Source: Plakobranchus ocellatus
Taxonomy: Eukaryota; Mollusca; Gastropoda; Plakobranchidae
Length of the DNA stretch: 21,369 bases
Direction: 5' to 3'
Assembly: GCA_019648995.1 (NCBI GenBank)
Contig: BLXT01002372.1
Span: 349,361 to 370,729 of the forward strand
Shown here: positions 9,637-20,298 of the stretch, piece by piece
Numbering within the stretch: position 1 is the stretch's first letter
Layout of the letters: each line of letters begins with the position of its first letter
Position numbers and translations under genes: made by a program
Notes under the pieces: generated by a model
Told to the model about the DNA's origin: nothing
Seen by the model: the letters and a program-made list of their open reading frames with translations, nothing else
Databases searched by the model: none

Positions 9637-10500
9637 GTATCATTAGAGCAGCAAGGTTAGCACATGCATTTTCTGTTCTTGAAAAAAGTGAAAATATATA
9701 CCAACTCTTTTTCCTAGCAAATCCTGATAAAATATACTTTTTATAGTACCAAACCTGTTATTTATTTTCAATTTTTTTTTCTCTAGATTGGGAGCATCAA
9801 AAATATTGGTTCAAACTTAATTTGCCTTTATGAATCCGATGATAAAGCCACTATAGATTGAAAAAAAATTATATCTAGCTTTTTTTTAAGCACAAGATCA
9901 GAAAATAAAAAAAAAAAACACTGTAATCTTAAGTACCACAATAAAACACGCTTTACCAAGTGTAACAAACTTAGTATGCAAAACTTCACATTGGATCTAT
10001 TTATGTAGCATAAGCCCTGCTTTGTATAAAAAACCTAACAGTAGCAGCAAAAGTAAAAGAAACATACAACAAATCTAAAAATTCTTTCCACATGGAACAG
10101 AGAGTTTTCCATAAGTAGCCTCAGATTACAACAGAGTGAGTTAGGTTGGATAGTTATTTTGGAAATATACTGAAAGTATATTCAATCAAAATTAAGATTT
10201 TTGCCAAAACAAACATCTCTTCCATAACTATATTTTTTACTGTCATCTAGGTCTTAGCATCAATAAGAGAATAAAAATGAGGCATAAAAATCATTCATGA
10301 CAGCACAACATTTAAGGCACCAAAGAGGGAGTCGGAAAACAAGACAGACCTGAACTTTCAGGAAATAATGCTTTTTAGATCTTGGACAATGCTGATAAGA
10401 AACAAAAATAGAGAGGGGAAATAACAGCTCAAAATAGCACCCTCAAACCTTTCAGTCTTTGTTTTTTTTCCAAGTGATATGCGAGCCTTTAACTCCTTAC
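9637..10500. other. AT-rich DNA, no gene seen
   Basis: No ORF of note, repeat or RNA gene recognised on either strand. Confidence 0.55.
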
Positions 10501-10644
10501 CAGGTTTGAAGCTGGTTTGAATTTTGTTTGACTCCAACTCAAACCTGTGACAGAAAGGTCAGTTAGGATTTACTGGCCATTGTGCCACCATTGGGTGGTG
10601 CTGCTAGCAGTCTTGCCTTGAAATCTGGACAGACTTCTGTCACA
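10501..10644. repeat. Nested inverted repeats
   Basis: CAGGTTTGA (10501-10509) pairs with TCAAACCTG (10539-10547). TGTGACAGAA (10546-10555) pairs with TTCTGTCACA (10635-10644). GCCACC/GGTGGT and CTGCTAGCAG also lie in the loop region. The local GC content is higher than in the flanks. Confidence 0.45.
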
Positions 10645-11997
10645 GCCTCAAACCCGCCACACAAAGAGATTTTAAAAAGCCTGATATCCCCATGTTGTAA
10701 ATGCAAGTGTTAAAACACGTGCTAATCTAGGAGAAGGTACTTTAGACATAAACATATAAAATAGATATTTTTTCAAAGTACAAATTCAAATGGTGAAATG
10801 AAAAAATGACAATCAAAAAGTTAAAAAGAAGTGAGCATAAAGCAATCCTTTTCCAATTTATATTTTTATGCACGATTAATATGAAATTTTCTCTGACAAA
10901 AAATTCATACCAAGGTATGCCTATAATTTTTGCACCAATAGCTTAAGATTACCCTGATCCAATTTTAAAGACAATGCTGATTAATATGCGATGGATAAAG
11001 CGAAATAAAAAAAAAAAAAAATACTTGAACGCACATCCCTTTCAGGAGCTATACTTCTTTACTCATTCCTGTGTGTAAAACTCAAGCAGTAAACCTACTA
11101 GTGACACCACTTAGACAACAGGCTCATCAAAACAAGGTAGCCATTCTAGCATATGTATTTCAGTTCAAAATCAGCGCAAACTCCTATATTTTGTAGAAGA
11201 TAAAGACAACAAGCTCACTCTATCTTATTTTTACCCTTACGCTTGTCTCATACTAACCACTGAAAAAATAAGGAAACAAACAGGCTATGCAGATACATAC
11301 AAACTGTAAAAGAATGCCCCATCTCAAATAAACTGGCACATTTAAACACGTCAATTATCAGATGTAAAGCCTACAATGGTGACCATTTATAATCTTATAT
11401 ATTTTCACGATATCTTCAAACCCAGGCCTAAGCAAATGGAAGTCACAAATATCAATTTAAGCAATATGTAAAAAAAAAAAAGTGTGTGGCTCTAAATTTA
11501 GCTTTCCCTTGTTTTAAGAGAGGGTTGGAAAACAACCTACTAATGATCTCATGGTATTGACTGAACGCTATTCAACTGTCAGCATCAAATACTTTGAATT
11601 ATGCAATTTGAAAGTATTTTTGCCATTCCTAACTCACTGAGAGAAATTTCAAAACAAAATCGATATCAAAGCTGTGGAGAACACAACACAGGTTGTACAA
11701 TATAATCAGGAAAATTAAAATATCATCGGGCAAAATTATCATTAATCATGAATAGGATAAAAAATTCTTGCATGAAAACACCTGCAAAGAAAGCAAAAAA
11801 CTGTAATATCAAAATATTTTACACATCAACTTAACAAAAGAAAAAAAAATCCACTAAAAATTGAAAGAGACATTGGTGCAGAAAAAGTCAAAATATACAC
11901 ATGTTCATCAATAAAAATAAGTCTAAAAGAGAGAGAAGGACATGAACGTTTTGCAAGGTTAACATAGAAAGAACAAAAGTGATAACCTTGAAAACAG
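10645..11997. other. AT-rich DNA, no gene seen
   Basis: Nothing recognised on either strand. Confidence 0.55.
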
Positions 11998-12075
11998 GTG
12001 AGAAATTAGAAAGAAGTCCCTGATGGTGAAAATTATATGAGTGAGAAATTAGAAAGAAGTTTCAGATGGTGAATA
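11998..12075 (+). repeat. Recent 43-bp tandem duplication
   Basis: GTGAGAAATTAGAAAGAAGT followed by a near-copy of CCCTGATGGTGAA appears at 11998 and 12041. The first 20 bases are identical. Confidence 0.85.
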
Positions 12076-12960
12076 TGATATAACTAAACATAAATCTTTT
12101 TTCGCATGAGCCAATTCACATAAGGAACAAAAAATTTATCAATCGGAAAATAATGTCTGTTAATACTTATTTACTTTATGATGCTTTTAAATTTTTCTTC
12201 CACAGGAAGGTAATACTCTTATAGAAAGGCAATGTTGTATTAAGAGGCTATTAGTTAATTTTTACAACTATCTTACAACATATACATTTGGACTATTTGC
12301 TGGACACCTGTATACCTAAAAGGAATCAGCACGTCATGGCAAAGTTAGTCAAAGAGAAATCAAAATCATGCCAAGAATGGAAGCAGATTCCTGAAAGAAA
12401 ACAACCAGAACTTGCTAAGCTTAAACTATCTAGAAGCAAAGGGATGCTTCACAATTTCATATGTGAATTTTTTAGTTATTATTTTAATAATAAGGGCACA
12501 ATTTATTTTATAGATCTATGCACAAATTTAAAAAAATCATCCGGACTCTACATGATTTACCATAATACTACTGTGTTGCTCAATGCTACACAAATACAGG
12601 ACCTGGCTCTATAATGTAAGAAAATGATATGTACTAAACAGATATCGGTTGTCTGCGTATGCACACACAAACCTTGAGAATCTTTTGCACTGGTTTTTAA
12701 AAGTGAAAATTAAAAAAAGAAAAACATTTTCTTGGCCCATGACCTAAACTAAATTTAGTTTCCAGACACTATGCCTGCAACCATTTTGCTTTGACTTATC
12801 AACCACAGATCTATATCTAAAATTCGTTCTGTAGACCTAGATTTGACATGAAGTCATAAATTAGTCTCTGAATTTATCATGATAATCAGGCCTAGGATAT
12901 GTGGCACTAATCTCAAGATTTTTTCATCACTATTGAAGTGTTTTCAGCAACTAGCTTCAC
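12076..12960. other. AT-rich DNA, no gene supported
   Basis: A 108-codon plus-strand ORF (12288-12614) shows no recognisable domain and lies antisense to the possible extended 3' UTR of the RNF141-like gene. Confidence 0.45.
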
Positions 12961-12966
12961 TTTATT
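12961..12966 (-). terminator. Candidate polyadenylation signal AATAAA
   Basis: This is the first canonical AATAAA I see on the minus strand after the RNF141-like stop codon, about 510 bp downstream. Another lies at 12502-12507. In DNA this AT-rich the hexamer also occurs by chance, so the real 3' end is uncertain. Confidence 0.3.
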
Positions 12967-13472
12967 AATAGTTCCATGATAGAATGAACATAATAATTGA
13001 AAATTATTTTCATTTACGATGCCAAGCTTATCCAACCCATAAAGTTCAAAGCCTTCAAATTAGATCTTTCTAGATGTCTGAAAGCTTGATGCATAGCAAT
13101 AAAAATATTTTCAAAGTTCATAAAGCAACCAGTTTTGTTTTTGAGAGCTGGATTTATCAGCTTTCGTTGTTGCATTTAGTCAATTATGGTGACAAAACAC
13201 ACCTACTCAATTATTATGAAAATGCAAAATTTATAGGGAAAGACTTAATAAGGGAAAGTTCCTTTTTTTTTTATAATGCCCTGTTTCCAGTTTCAGTGAC
13301 AGATTATTTTTTTCAATTCAATTTCCCATTAAAATCCTAAACAATGACTTTTTCTACCATGTATTGTTTCTTCATAAGACTCATTAATAAAAAAAAAAAA
13401 AAGGGACATTCAAAAGATTAAGAATGAGTTCCACTCCTGCATGTTTCTCTCTCTTTTTTTCTTGTTTTTTTT
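12967..13472 (-). other. Presumed 3' UTR of the RNF141-like gene
   Basis: The AT-rich segment between the stop codon and the first candidate polyadenylation signal. Short ORFs here on the plus strand (for example 13074-13340) have no recognisable similarity. Confidence 0.35.
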
Positions 13473-13767
13473 TTATCTTTGAGTTCCATCATCACTATTG
13501 TATTCATCATCTGCACCATCATAGTCATTATCATCGCTGTCAAGCTGTCGATGCTGCTGCTGTTGCTGATGATGTCGCTCCCCTTCATGTACCTCCTGAT
13601 GTTGGTGAGGCTCGGCTGGGCGGCCACTCCTGTCGGCGAGGCCCAGCAGATAGCCGCTGACCTCATGCTCAAAGTCAGGCTGATCCTGTTGGTCAGTGAG
13701 AACCCATGTATCATCGTTACCCTCCACTTTTGAGCGACATAGAGGGCATGTACTGTGACTCTCATCT
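13473..13767 (-). CDS. RNF141: RNF141-like coding exon 5 (residues 219-316), end of RING and tail
   Basis: The acceptor is ttctttatgcag. The exon gives the last RING ligands (C226-P-L-C229), then DDTWVLTD and GYLLGLADRSGRP, which correspond to the end of vertebrate RNF141. Beyond residue 272 there are about 44 extra residues: HQHQ, a run of five Gln flanked by His, then an Asp-rich stretch (DSDDNDYDGADDEYNSDD). The stop is TAA at 13473-13475. A 140-codon frame over the same bases on this strand is an out-of-frame shadow. Confidence 0.95.
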
Positions 13768-16700
13768 CTGCATAAAGAATGGAAAGGGCAAAGAGAATAG
13801 AGAAATTTGTCAAAATGTCATTTTGTAATAAAATATACAAAAAATTGTGCTATTTTTCTCACATCAGTCTCATTACACAATGAGACAGTTTCTATAAAAG
13901 AATGAAGGAGAAAGCTTAATGTCTTGAGAGCAATCTAAATAATTCACGAGTTATATTTCAAACATTTTAATACACTGATGTAATATTACATGTGCTTTTT
14001 TACAGATGAAAATTGGATAATAATACATTCATCCAATACCAAGATCTAATGGTTTGAACTCATTTAAAAAAAGCAATTTTCAAAGTAAGGATGATTTCTT
14101 TTTTAAAGGAAACATGTTCAACATCTAAAGATAAGGACTATTCTCATATTCAGATTACAGGCTGCTTTCAGCATTTGCAAAAACCAATACACTTAGTAAG
14201 AGCTGAAAACATGTGCTTTGCATAACTACCTTTTCTTATGTGAATGACAATATTATAACAGGGCATCCAGGAAATCTATAAAGAGAAAAATCTTACTGCA
14301 CTTGTAAAAATTAGACCCAAACATCATTTTTGACAAAATTCTAACTTTTCTTCTTCTTTGGATACTGTGAAGAACACAGCAACTTTGAGCACTGAGGCCA
14401 CAGCTAATAAGTCAGACAGAGCAGCATAAGTTGTGATTATTGAGGCCAGTATTAAGGATTCCGAAAATGCGGACAGTCATTGTGATTAATAAGGCCACTA
14501 TTAATAGAAGAAGTAGACATCAGTTGTGATTATTAAGGTCAGAGTTTTAGATTGGAAGAAGCAGACAGCAGTTCTGATTGTTGAGGTATATTCCACTAAC
14601 TACAAAAATCTCACCTGGTCCAATTGTCAATGCACAGTTCACAAAATTCATGGCAGCATGAGAGCATCACACATGCTTTTCTATCCATGCAGACACAGCA
14701 TTCAGCCAAGTTGTCCGAGAGGCCTTGACATTCTGTCTCTTTCACAGTGCCATCTCCTAAATCTTGATTCTTCCACTTGTTTGCTCTGAAAAAGTAACGG
14801 TTGGGAATAAAAACTATTAAAAGAAAATAAGCTCAGTGATTTAAATCAAGATTGTAATTGATTTCTCCTTTTTTTTCCATATCTTTTTACCCTATTGTAA
14901 ACCGATTTGATTAGTTTGAGAATTTTTGAAAATCATCGTTTGATGTTCAGTTTAATGTAAATCACTGAGATCACATGACAGAAATATCCACTGGATATCT
15001 CTCTTGTTGAAAATATTAATTCACACGAAAACTGTCTTTTCTCTACAATCTTCAAAACAAAAGTGGTACTTCTTAATTGCCATGTGCAGATCATCTGCCC
15101 CAATGATAAAGTGAGGGTGAAAGCCAAAATATTTCCCCATTTTTTTTTGCGAGAAAGCCAAATATAACAATTTGCATGAGCATATTTTCTTTTGGAAATA
15201 AATTGAAAATGTTCAATGATTGTTAATTGACTGTCATAACTTCTGTCTTTTTCTTAAATGCATCAACACTTTTGAGTTGTAGGTTTGAGATGCGATGAAT
15301 ACAAATAAAAAAAAAAAAACCATGGAACTCACGGCTTTGGAAAAAACGCAGATGCTGTCAATTCATCAACTTTGCATGCTGAAGTGCCCTCACTTGGATC
15401 TTGTTCCTGAGACTGAGCATCCCGCCCTTCAAGGTTGCGGATTGGACGGGAGAGTGCTGCCACCTGCTCTGTTATCTCCTTGTATATCACAACAAACTGT
15501 CGTAATGTCAGCAGACGTGATGACTCTACTGTGTTGGCTGATGTATTAACCTTTATAAGCAATAAGAATGTAGGGCATCCGAGGTACGAAATTTGTTTAG
15601 TTTAAGTTAAGACCAAAACAAAAACAAAAAAAAAAAAAAAGATGAAGCCTTGAAGGTAAAAAGGAAATGGTAAAGAAAATGAAAAACGTCGAATGGTAAG
15701 GGCAGGTAAGTTAGATAATGAAAATAAAACTATGGAGAGACAAGTGATTGAAGCAACTTTGTTGATAATTAATTTTAAAGTTGTCATGAAAGTTGAACTG
15801 TTTTTAAAATGAGCATTGTTTGAATTTGTGCATATCCTTGTACGCAATATTCATCATGTGATTCATGAAAACTGGTTGTATGTACCAGAGTAAAGAATAA
15901 ATATTATACCTGCATATTTCACACTTGGACCCAATTGTTTTGGAGAAAAAAAATATAACTATTAAAACAACTGATAATCCCATCCCAAAAACTATCATTA
16001 CACACAATACTTGCTAACATGGAAAGTATAGCATGTTAACTTCGATCAGGTATAGTTGGTTTGGACTAGAATTAAACAGTGTTATACAAATTAATCAAAT
16101 GTGAAGCCAAGCATTTGGGTACACAATCCCTTACAGCTTACGTGTGTCACTGGATACTTAGAGTTAAGTAAATCGATTTTCAATCTTTTTGTCCTTTTGT
16201 AACTGAGCACGTTCAAAAACATTTTATGATTAGGGTTTATCCAAACTGGAGGCAGCAGTCCATATGTCTAGTTATACATGTTTGGAAACTCTCATTTGCT
16301 TTGGTGCAAAAGTATACCAAGTTGGCTATGGCTCTCAACTAGTCTGGGGCATAAGAGGTATCCTTTATGTATTACAGCCTGGCATTATGTCAGTCGCTCT
16401 GCTATTTTGTTAAATGTTAGTCCAGTGAACATTTTCTTGTAACATCAATCATAAATGCTAAAACATAATTTTCCAGTTCACTTTAATCAAACGATAGCCA
16501 ATGTGCAGTATTGTAAGTCTTCATCAAAATGTATCATGGAATGTTCATGCAGTAACAATTTGGTTCAACACAAAGATGAACAAAGTAAGTAATTATTTTA
16601 CGCAAATTGGCTGATAAAAGGACAGTTTCTCACACTGTTAACATCTAAAGATGCACCACAAAGGATGGCTTTTATGGCAACTAGACAAAAAAAAGCAAGT

Positions 16701-17950
16701 GTCACAGATTCTACAATGCATGACATTGAACTTTTTCTATTTAATTTACAACTTTGAAACTAAACCAGCACTTACGGATACATGATGAAAAATTTGAATT
16801 TTTTATTTATTTTCTGTTCTTTTAGCCTCCCTCCCCGCCTCCCCCCGATTTCCACTCTCAAAATCAGGCCAGGCAAAATGCTGTCAGCATATATATGATA
16901 TTTCAACACAAGGAAAGGCCTTCCAGGTTTCAGTGAGAGCTGGTCCACAAGCACTTACAATGCCCATAGGAGAGGATACGTGAATGATAGCAAAAAAAAT
17001 TAAACACAAACAATAAATGAACAAGACGCACTTTAACGCAGGCAATTCTGATAGTGGCCTTCCAGAGAAAAGTTGTGTCCGTGCCTTTCCTCACCATAAA
17101 CCGCAGCTGCTTGCCAGAACGGTCTGTGAATGTGCGAGTACTGAGGAGGCAAGAAGGAATAATCACTTTTATTAGGACTATGGATTAAAAAGCACTTAAA
17201 CGCTCTTTGAAATTGGATTTTCTTCCCTTGCTCTTTTGTTTTAATTTGATTTTTGTTCAGCTTCCTAATGTTTGTGAAAAAGATTAAGACAAAAAAAGCA
17301 CTCTATCAGGGACTCATAGGAAATCAGTTCTAATTTTATAGATTCCAAAACAATATATATTATTTATTTTATTCTTTAGAGACAGGTAAATTTTTCTTTG
17401 CATAACAGTTATTTTCATTTTCAACACACCTTTGAATGATGTCTAAAAGAATATTGATTTAAAAAAAAAAAAAGAAGAAAAAAGCTATCTCTTAATTAAA
17501 TATAAGCTGTTTTTTATCCCTCTTGAAAAGTTAAAAACTTTAATAATAGCTAAATATTTTAGTGCTAGAAAGTTCTTAAATTCAACAGGTTTTTTAAAAT
17601 CAGAAAGTCAACATGAGCGATGTCGGACATTGCAAAGATCAATAGATAAGCTTAAATTTAAAGGTCAACTTTTAAAAAGTGCACTTTTTCTTTCACCCAA
17701 ACTTTCTTTCTCCTCATCCTGATTTAAGACAGGCTTTTTTTTTTTTTAAACAAAATGTAATAAAACTCAATTTATAAAATAAAACTACTTACACTGAGTT
17801 GAGCTCTGCAATACAAGCCAAAACTTCTTTGTGGCTAACACGTGCCAGAGATTTGAGAATGGTCAATTGAGCTTGAAGACGTGTCTGAACCTGATTCAAT
17901 TCTCCTTCACCAGCGTACGTAGCCATTGACACAGATGGGTTCTGACCCAT
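13473..17950 (-). CDS. RNF141: RNF141-like RING-type E3 ubiquitin ligase, five coding exons
   Basis: The joined coding sequence is complement(13473..13767, 14615..14785, 15333..15550, 17032..17140, 17793..17950): 951 nt, 316 residues plus TAA. All four introns are GT-AG and every junction keeps the frame. Residues 1-6 (MGQNPS) fit an N-myristoylation signal like the one in vertebrate RNF141. Residues about 47-115 match the conserved RNF141 middle region (IAELNSVT, FLWKATIRIACVKVN, QFVVIYKEIT). A complete C3HC4 RING follows: C191, C194, C205, H207, C210, C213, C226, C229. Then comes the family C-terminal segment around W240 (DDTWVLTD) and GLADRSGRP. Family knowledge: RNF141/ZNF230 is a RING E3 ligase, membrane-associated through its lipid, and testis-enriched in mammals. 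The protein is longer than human RNF141 (about 230 residues) because of a longer linker before the RING and a tail from about residue 273 that is His/Gln-rich, then Asp-rich. The start is supported by an in-frame TAG 22 codons upstream (18014-18016). Orthology is judged from remembered family motifs, not a search. Confidence 0.95.
13768..14614 (-). other. Intron 4 of the RNF141-like gene
   Basis: 847 bp, splitting the RING finger between its sixth and seventh zinc ligands. It contains a degenerate tandem repeat in the part next to the exon 4 donor (listed separately). Confidence 0.9.
14378..14595 (+). repeat. Degenerate ~47-bp tandem repeat in intron 4
   Basis: About five units, recognisable by the words TTGTGATTATTGAGGCCAG and AGAAGCAGACAG and their variants. 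Unit cores begin near 14384, 14431, 14480, 14524 and 14572, giving spacings of 44-49 bp. The array ends only about 20 bp from the splice donor of exon 4. Confidence 0.65.
14615..14785 (-). CDS. RNF141: RNF141-like coding exon 4 (residues 162-219), first part of RING
   Basis: Acceptor ttactttttcag, donor gtgaga. It encodes the end of the linker and then the first six zinc ligands of the RING: C191-x2-C194, C205-x-H207, C210-x2-C213. The context AECCVCMD and FCELCIDNW is typical of RNF141. The intron falls just after the sixth ligand, so the last ligand pair is on the next exon. Confidence 0.95.
14786..15332 (-). other. Intron 3 of the RNF141-like gene
   Basis: 547 bp, GT-AG, with a run of A (plus strand) immediately beside the exon 3 donor at 15307-15319. 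No gene or repeat recognised. Confidence 0.9.
15333..15550 (-). CDS. RNF141: RNF141-like coding exon 3 (residues 90-162)
   Basis: The acceptor is cttataaag and the donor gtgagt; phase 0 in, phase 2 out. The first 30 residues (VNTSANTVESSR, then QFVVIYKEITEQ) match the conserved RNF141 motif. The rest is a hydrophilic linker rich in Glu, Gln and Ser that has no obvious fold and is longer than the vertebrate linker. The acceptor's pyrimidine tract is weak, but the protein match across the junction with exon 2 fixes it. Confidence 0.93.
15551..17031 (-). other. Intron 2 of the RNF141-like gene
   Basis: 1481 bp, the longest intron between coding exons. Small ORFs on either strand have no recognisable similarity. 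A short polypyrimidine patch on the plus strand (about 16824-16860) is the only compositional oddity. Confidence 0.9.
17032..17140 (-). CDS. RNF141: RNF141-like coding exon 2 (residues 53-89)
   Basis: The acceptor is a clean pyrimidine tract (ccttcttgcctcctcag) and the donor is gtgcgt. The exon supplies the T that completes Val53 and ends on a codon boundary. It encodes the conserved stretch with KQLRFMV and FLWKATIRIACVK, corresponding to the FWKVVVRVVCTK region of vertebrate RNF141. Confidence 0.93.
17141..17792 (-). other. Intron 1 of the RNF141-like gene
   Basis: 652 bp, GT-AG, AT-rich with short A/T runs. No gene or repeat recognised inside. Confidence 0.9.
17793..17950 (-). CDS. RNF141: RNF141-like coding exon 1 (residues 1-53)
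   Basis: It starts ATG GGT CAG and ends ...AAC TCA GT before a strong donor (gtaagt, 17787-17792), phase 2. Gly2 with Ser6 fits the N-myristoyltransferase consensus. The end of the exon, CIAELNSV, lines up with the conserved AELND motif of vertebrate RNF141. A second Met at residue 9 is possible but would lose the lipid signal, so the first ATG is preferred. Confidence 0.92.
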
Positions 17951-18207
17951 TCTGATGCAGTCTACACAGCACCAGGTACTAATCTCTGTGTGAAGGAACT
18001 TGGTTTTTTTTTCCTAGACAGCTCTTTGCAGTGGGCTTAATGCTGCTTTGGTAGAAGAACTTTTAGTCGATGGAACAGTCTTCTCTAGCATGTGAATTGA
18101 AAACTTTGAGACAATACTGTATTCTTCAGCTTGGGAATGTGTTCATCTGTCTCTGACCTGGGCACTACGAAGACCGAAGGTAATCATTTTACTCCAGCAG
18201 GTGTCTT
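17951..18207 (-). other. Probable 5' UTR part of the first coding exon
   Basis: An AG acceptor preceded by tatatttgttt at 18208-18210 could begin this exon, giving 257 bp of leader before the MGQNPS start. It contains the end of one upstream ORF, a second upstream ORF, and an in-frame stop (TAG, 18014-18016) before the main ATG. The transcript boundary is inferred, not seen. Confidence 0.5.
18143..18187 (-). CDS. Second upstream ORF, 14 residues, overlapping the first stop
   Basis: The first upstream ORF ends in ATGA, so its stop overlaps the ATG of this 14-codon frame (MITFGLRSAQVRDR, TGA at 18143-18145). It lies about 190 bp before the main start. Such an overlap could allow reinitiation, but it may be coincidence. 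Confidence 0.25.
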   Translation of the reverse strand: MITFGLRSAQVRDR

Positions 18208-18419
18208 CTGAAACAAATATACTTTTTAAAGTGAGAAGTTTTCATTGAATACTTTACACTGAATTCTTGAAAAGTGATGCAAATGTAAGTAAATATGGAT
18301 TGAAAAAAATGTACGTGTAGTCTTACCACAAAATGAGATGTGTTTGCAGCAGGAGCAAGTGCAATTGGTATGGATACAGTTGTCATAGTTCTCAATTTTT
18401 TACTGCCAAATCCTCCCAT
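18184..18419 (-). CDS. Possible spliced upstream ORF, 38 residues
   Basis: The frame begins ATG at 18419, runs 31 codons to the putative donor at 18327, and after the 119-bp intron continues KTPAGVK with stop TGA at 18184-18186. It begins MGGFGSKKLRTMTTV and includes IALAPAANTSHFV, a composition less AT-driven than chance ORFs nearby. The frame is closed by TGA a few codons upstream of this ATG. I do not recognise the peptide. It may be a regulatory uORF in the RNF141-like leader, a small protein, or chance. Confidence 0.3.
18208..18326 (-). other. Probable 119-bp intron in the 5' UTR
   Basis: A good donor (TG|gtaaga, 18321-18326) and a good acceptor (tatatttgtttcag) lie 119 bp apart on the coding strand of the RNF141-like gene. 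It would be much shorter than the other introns of this gene. It rests on splice-signal quality and on keeping an upstream frame open across the join. Confidence 0.4.
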
Positions 18420-18734
18420 GAACTTTTCAAGAATTTTAAGTGACTCAAATCAGCCTTAGAGTGGTGAGGTAAAAAGCATATAACTCATTTCACCATGGTC
18501 GGTTTTCCAGCAAAACCATTTCATCCTGTGCCGATACTAAACAGAGAGAAAGAATCTTGGTCATTTTGTTCCAAATTCAGTTTTAAACTCATACAAGTTC
18601 AAAATAAAATGTTTCCCCTAAATGCTTTTTATATTTATCATTTATGTGCACATCAAGTAATTCATCTAACCCAGGTGCTGGTGAGCCATTTTGTAAAAAA
18701 ATACCGATGATCAAGTCGTAAAAGACCAGATCAC

Positions 18735-18844
18735 CTACAAAGAGATTCTGGTGACCGAGTCAAATAGATCTGATTGCCTTAAAAAAAGCTTTAAAAAGTC
18801 GGCTTGCATAGGGCCTAAATACCTGCAAAGAGACACAGGTGCAT
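18735..18844 (+). repeat. Two related small hairpins with a shared loop
   Basis: TCACC...GGTGA (about 18732-18755) and ACCTG...CAGGT (about 18821-18840) each enclose CAAAGAGA. The stems differ but stay complementary. Confidence 0.35.
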
Positions 18845-19230
18845 AGGTCATATGAGGCTGGACAACTTGTAAAAGAAAGATGATTAAGTCATCACAAGTA
18901 GTGTCTTTGGAATCTGAAATATCAGTAGTATAAGACTTTCTTGGTCTTTTTTTTTTGACTTCAACAAAAGTATCAGACCTGACTTTATTCAATGCCAAGC
19001 CAAGGATGATTTCGTTATGCTTGCCTTGCCCTTTTTCTTGTATATGTATATATATATTTATTTCATGATCTTTGCCATGTAAATGAGACTTTTTCATCTT
19101 CAGAATCCCTCTCAGGGCAAGTTAAAAGCTCTTTTTCATTTTGGATTTATATTTATTCATCGAGCCTTAATGTGTGGTCAGGTCTTATGAGTTTGATCAC
19201 CTTTGCTCCTGTGCATATCATCAAATCTCT

Positions 19231-19261
19231 TATGACCCATTTTATCATTGGGTGGGTCATA
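19231..19261. repeat. 9-bp perfect inverted repeat, 13-nt loop
   Basis: TATGACCCA (19231-19239) and TGGGTCATA (19253-19261). Confidence 0.6.
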
Positions 19262-20298
19262 GTCAGAATCAGTTGGTCATTCAAATTTTTCCCAGCCAAT
19301 CGAATCAGTATCACCCTTTGAGATCAATAACATTTTCTAAAAAGTCACCCAAGCTCCGTTTGTAATGAATATCAATCCTAAATGGCAATTTTTTTTTAAA
19401 CTATGTTTTTTAACAATACCCAATCACCACCACAAGGGTTGTATGTCTTTGCCTGGTACCGATTTCTTGTAGGGGTAAAAGTTATAGAAGGTAATTTTTC
19501 CTTGATCAAGCCTTTCCTTGCAAGCATAAATCTTGCAAATGCTATCTGATTTATAAATTCAAACTGACACTGTGTATACCTTTTAAGTATTGGTAGTCTA
19601 GGGTAGATCATGCTAATTCAAATTTCAAAATTTGATGTAAAAGGATTTAACCCTATAATTTTATCTTTTTCTCTTTATCCCCTGGCTCCACCCTGACAGA
19701 CTTTTTTTTTTTTATTTCATTTTCCTCATTTCTATGAATTGTTGGAATAATTCAATTTCTTATAACTGTTTAAAATTCTTTTATGTTAAAAGTTCTTTGC
19801 TTGGTTCTTTCAGCATTACTTTTACCAACAACAAATTAAATTCAGGATGCCAACTTAAACGACAATAAAGACAGCAAAACAAGAAGGAGGAGGTGAAGAG
19901 GAAGAAAAGGGAAAATGAATAAAACAACTTTAAAATAAAACTAATGTTTGCACTCTGACCTTGAGAGTCAAATATAATAAATGGTTAAGTCAAGGCTTAC
20001 ATAGAATTTACTTAAATAGATCTTAAATGCAGAATACTGGTGTTTATTATTTATAAGCTAAATCCTATGACCCACATATTTCCTTGAGTATGGCTAAAAA
20101 ATCATGGATCTGCTTGGGTTTCCTATCAGTTTAGAGATGCATAATTTACAAAGAAAAAAAGAAAGACAGTGTACTTTGTTAATAAATCACGATCTTTAAC
20201 AAAAAAAATAAAGCCACCAAAATTACACCTGTCTAAAATATTTATGAAAAAAAAAAATAGCAAATTTACGATTACCTCATGATTCATAAACTCATCCT

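Noticed and set aside
12288..12614. 108-codon plus-strand ORF
   Set aside because: No family motif, K/N/S-rich composition of the surrounding DNA, and antisense to the likely 3' region of the RNF141-like gene.
13418..13840. 140-codon minus-strand ORF and overlapping plus-strand ORFs
   Set aside because: Other frames of RNF141-like exon 5. The in-frame product with the RING ligands and the DDTWVLTD motif is the real one.
18735..19097. 120-codon minus-strand ORF with basic KKKRPRK stretch
   Set aside because: No recognised domain. A single ORF of this length is roughly what chance allows in a 21-kb AT-rich window searched on six frames.
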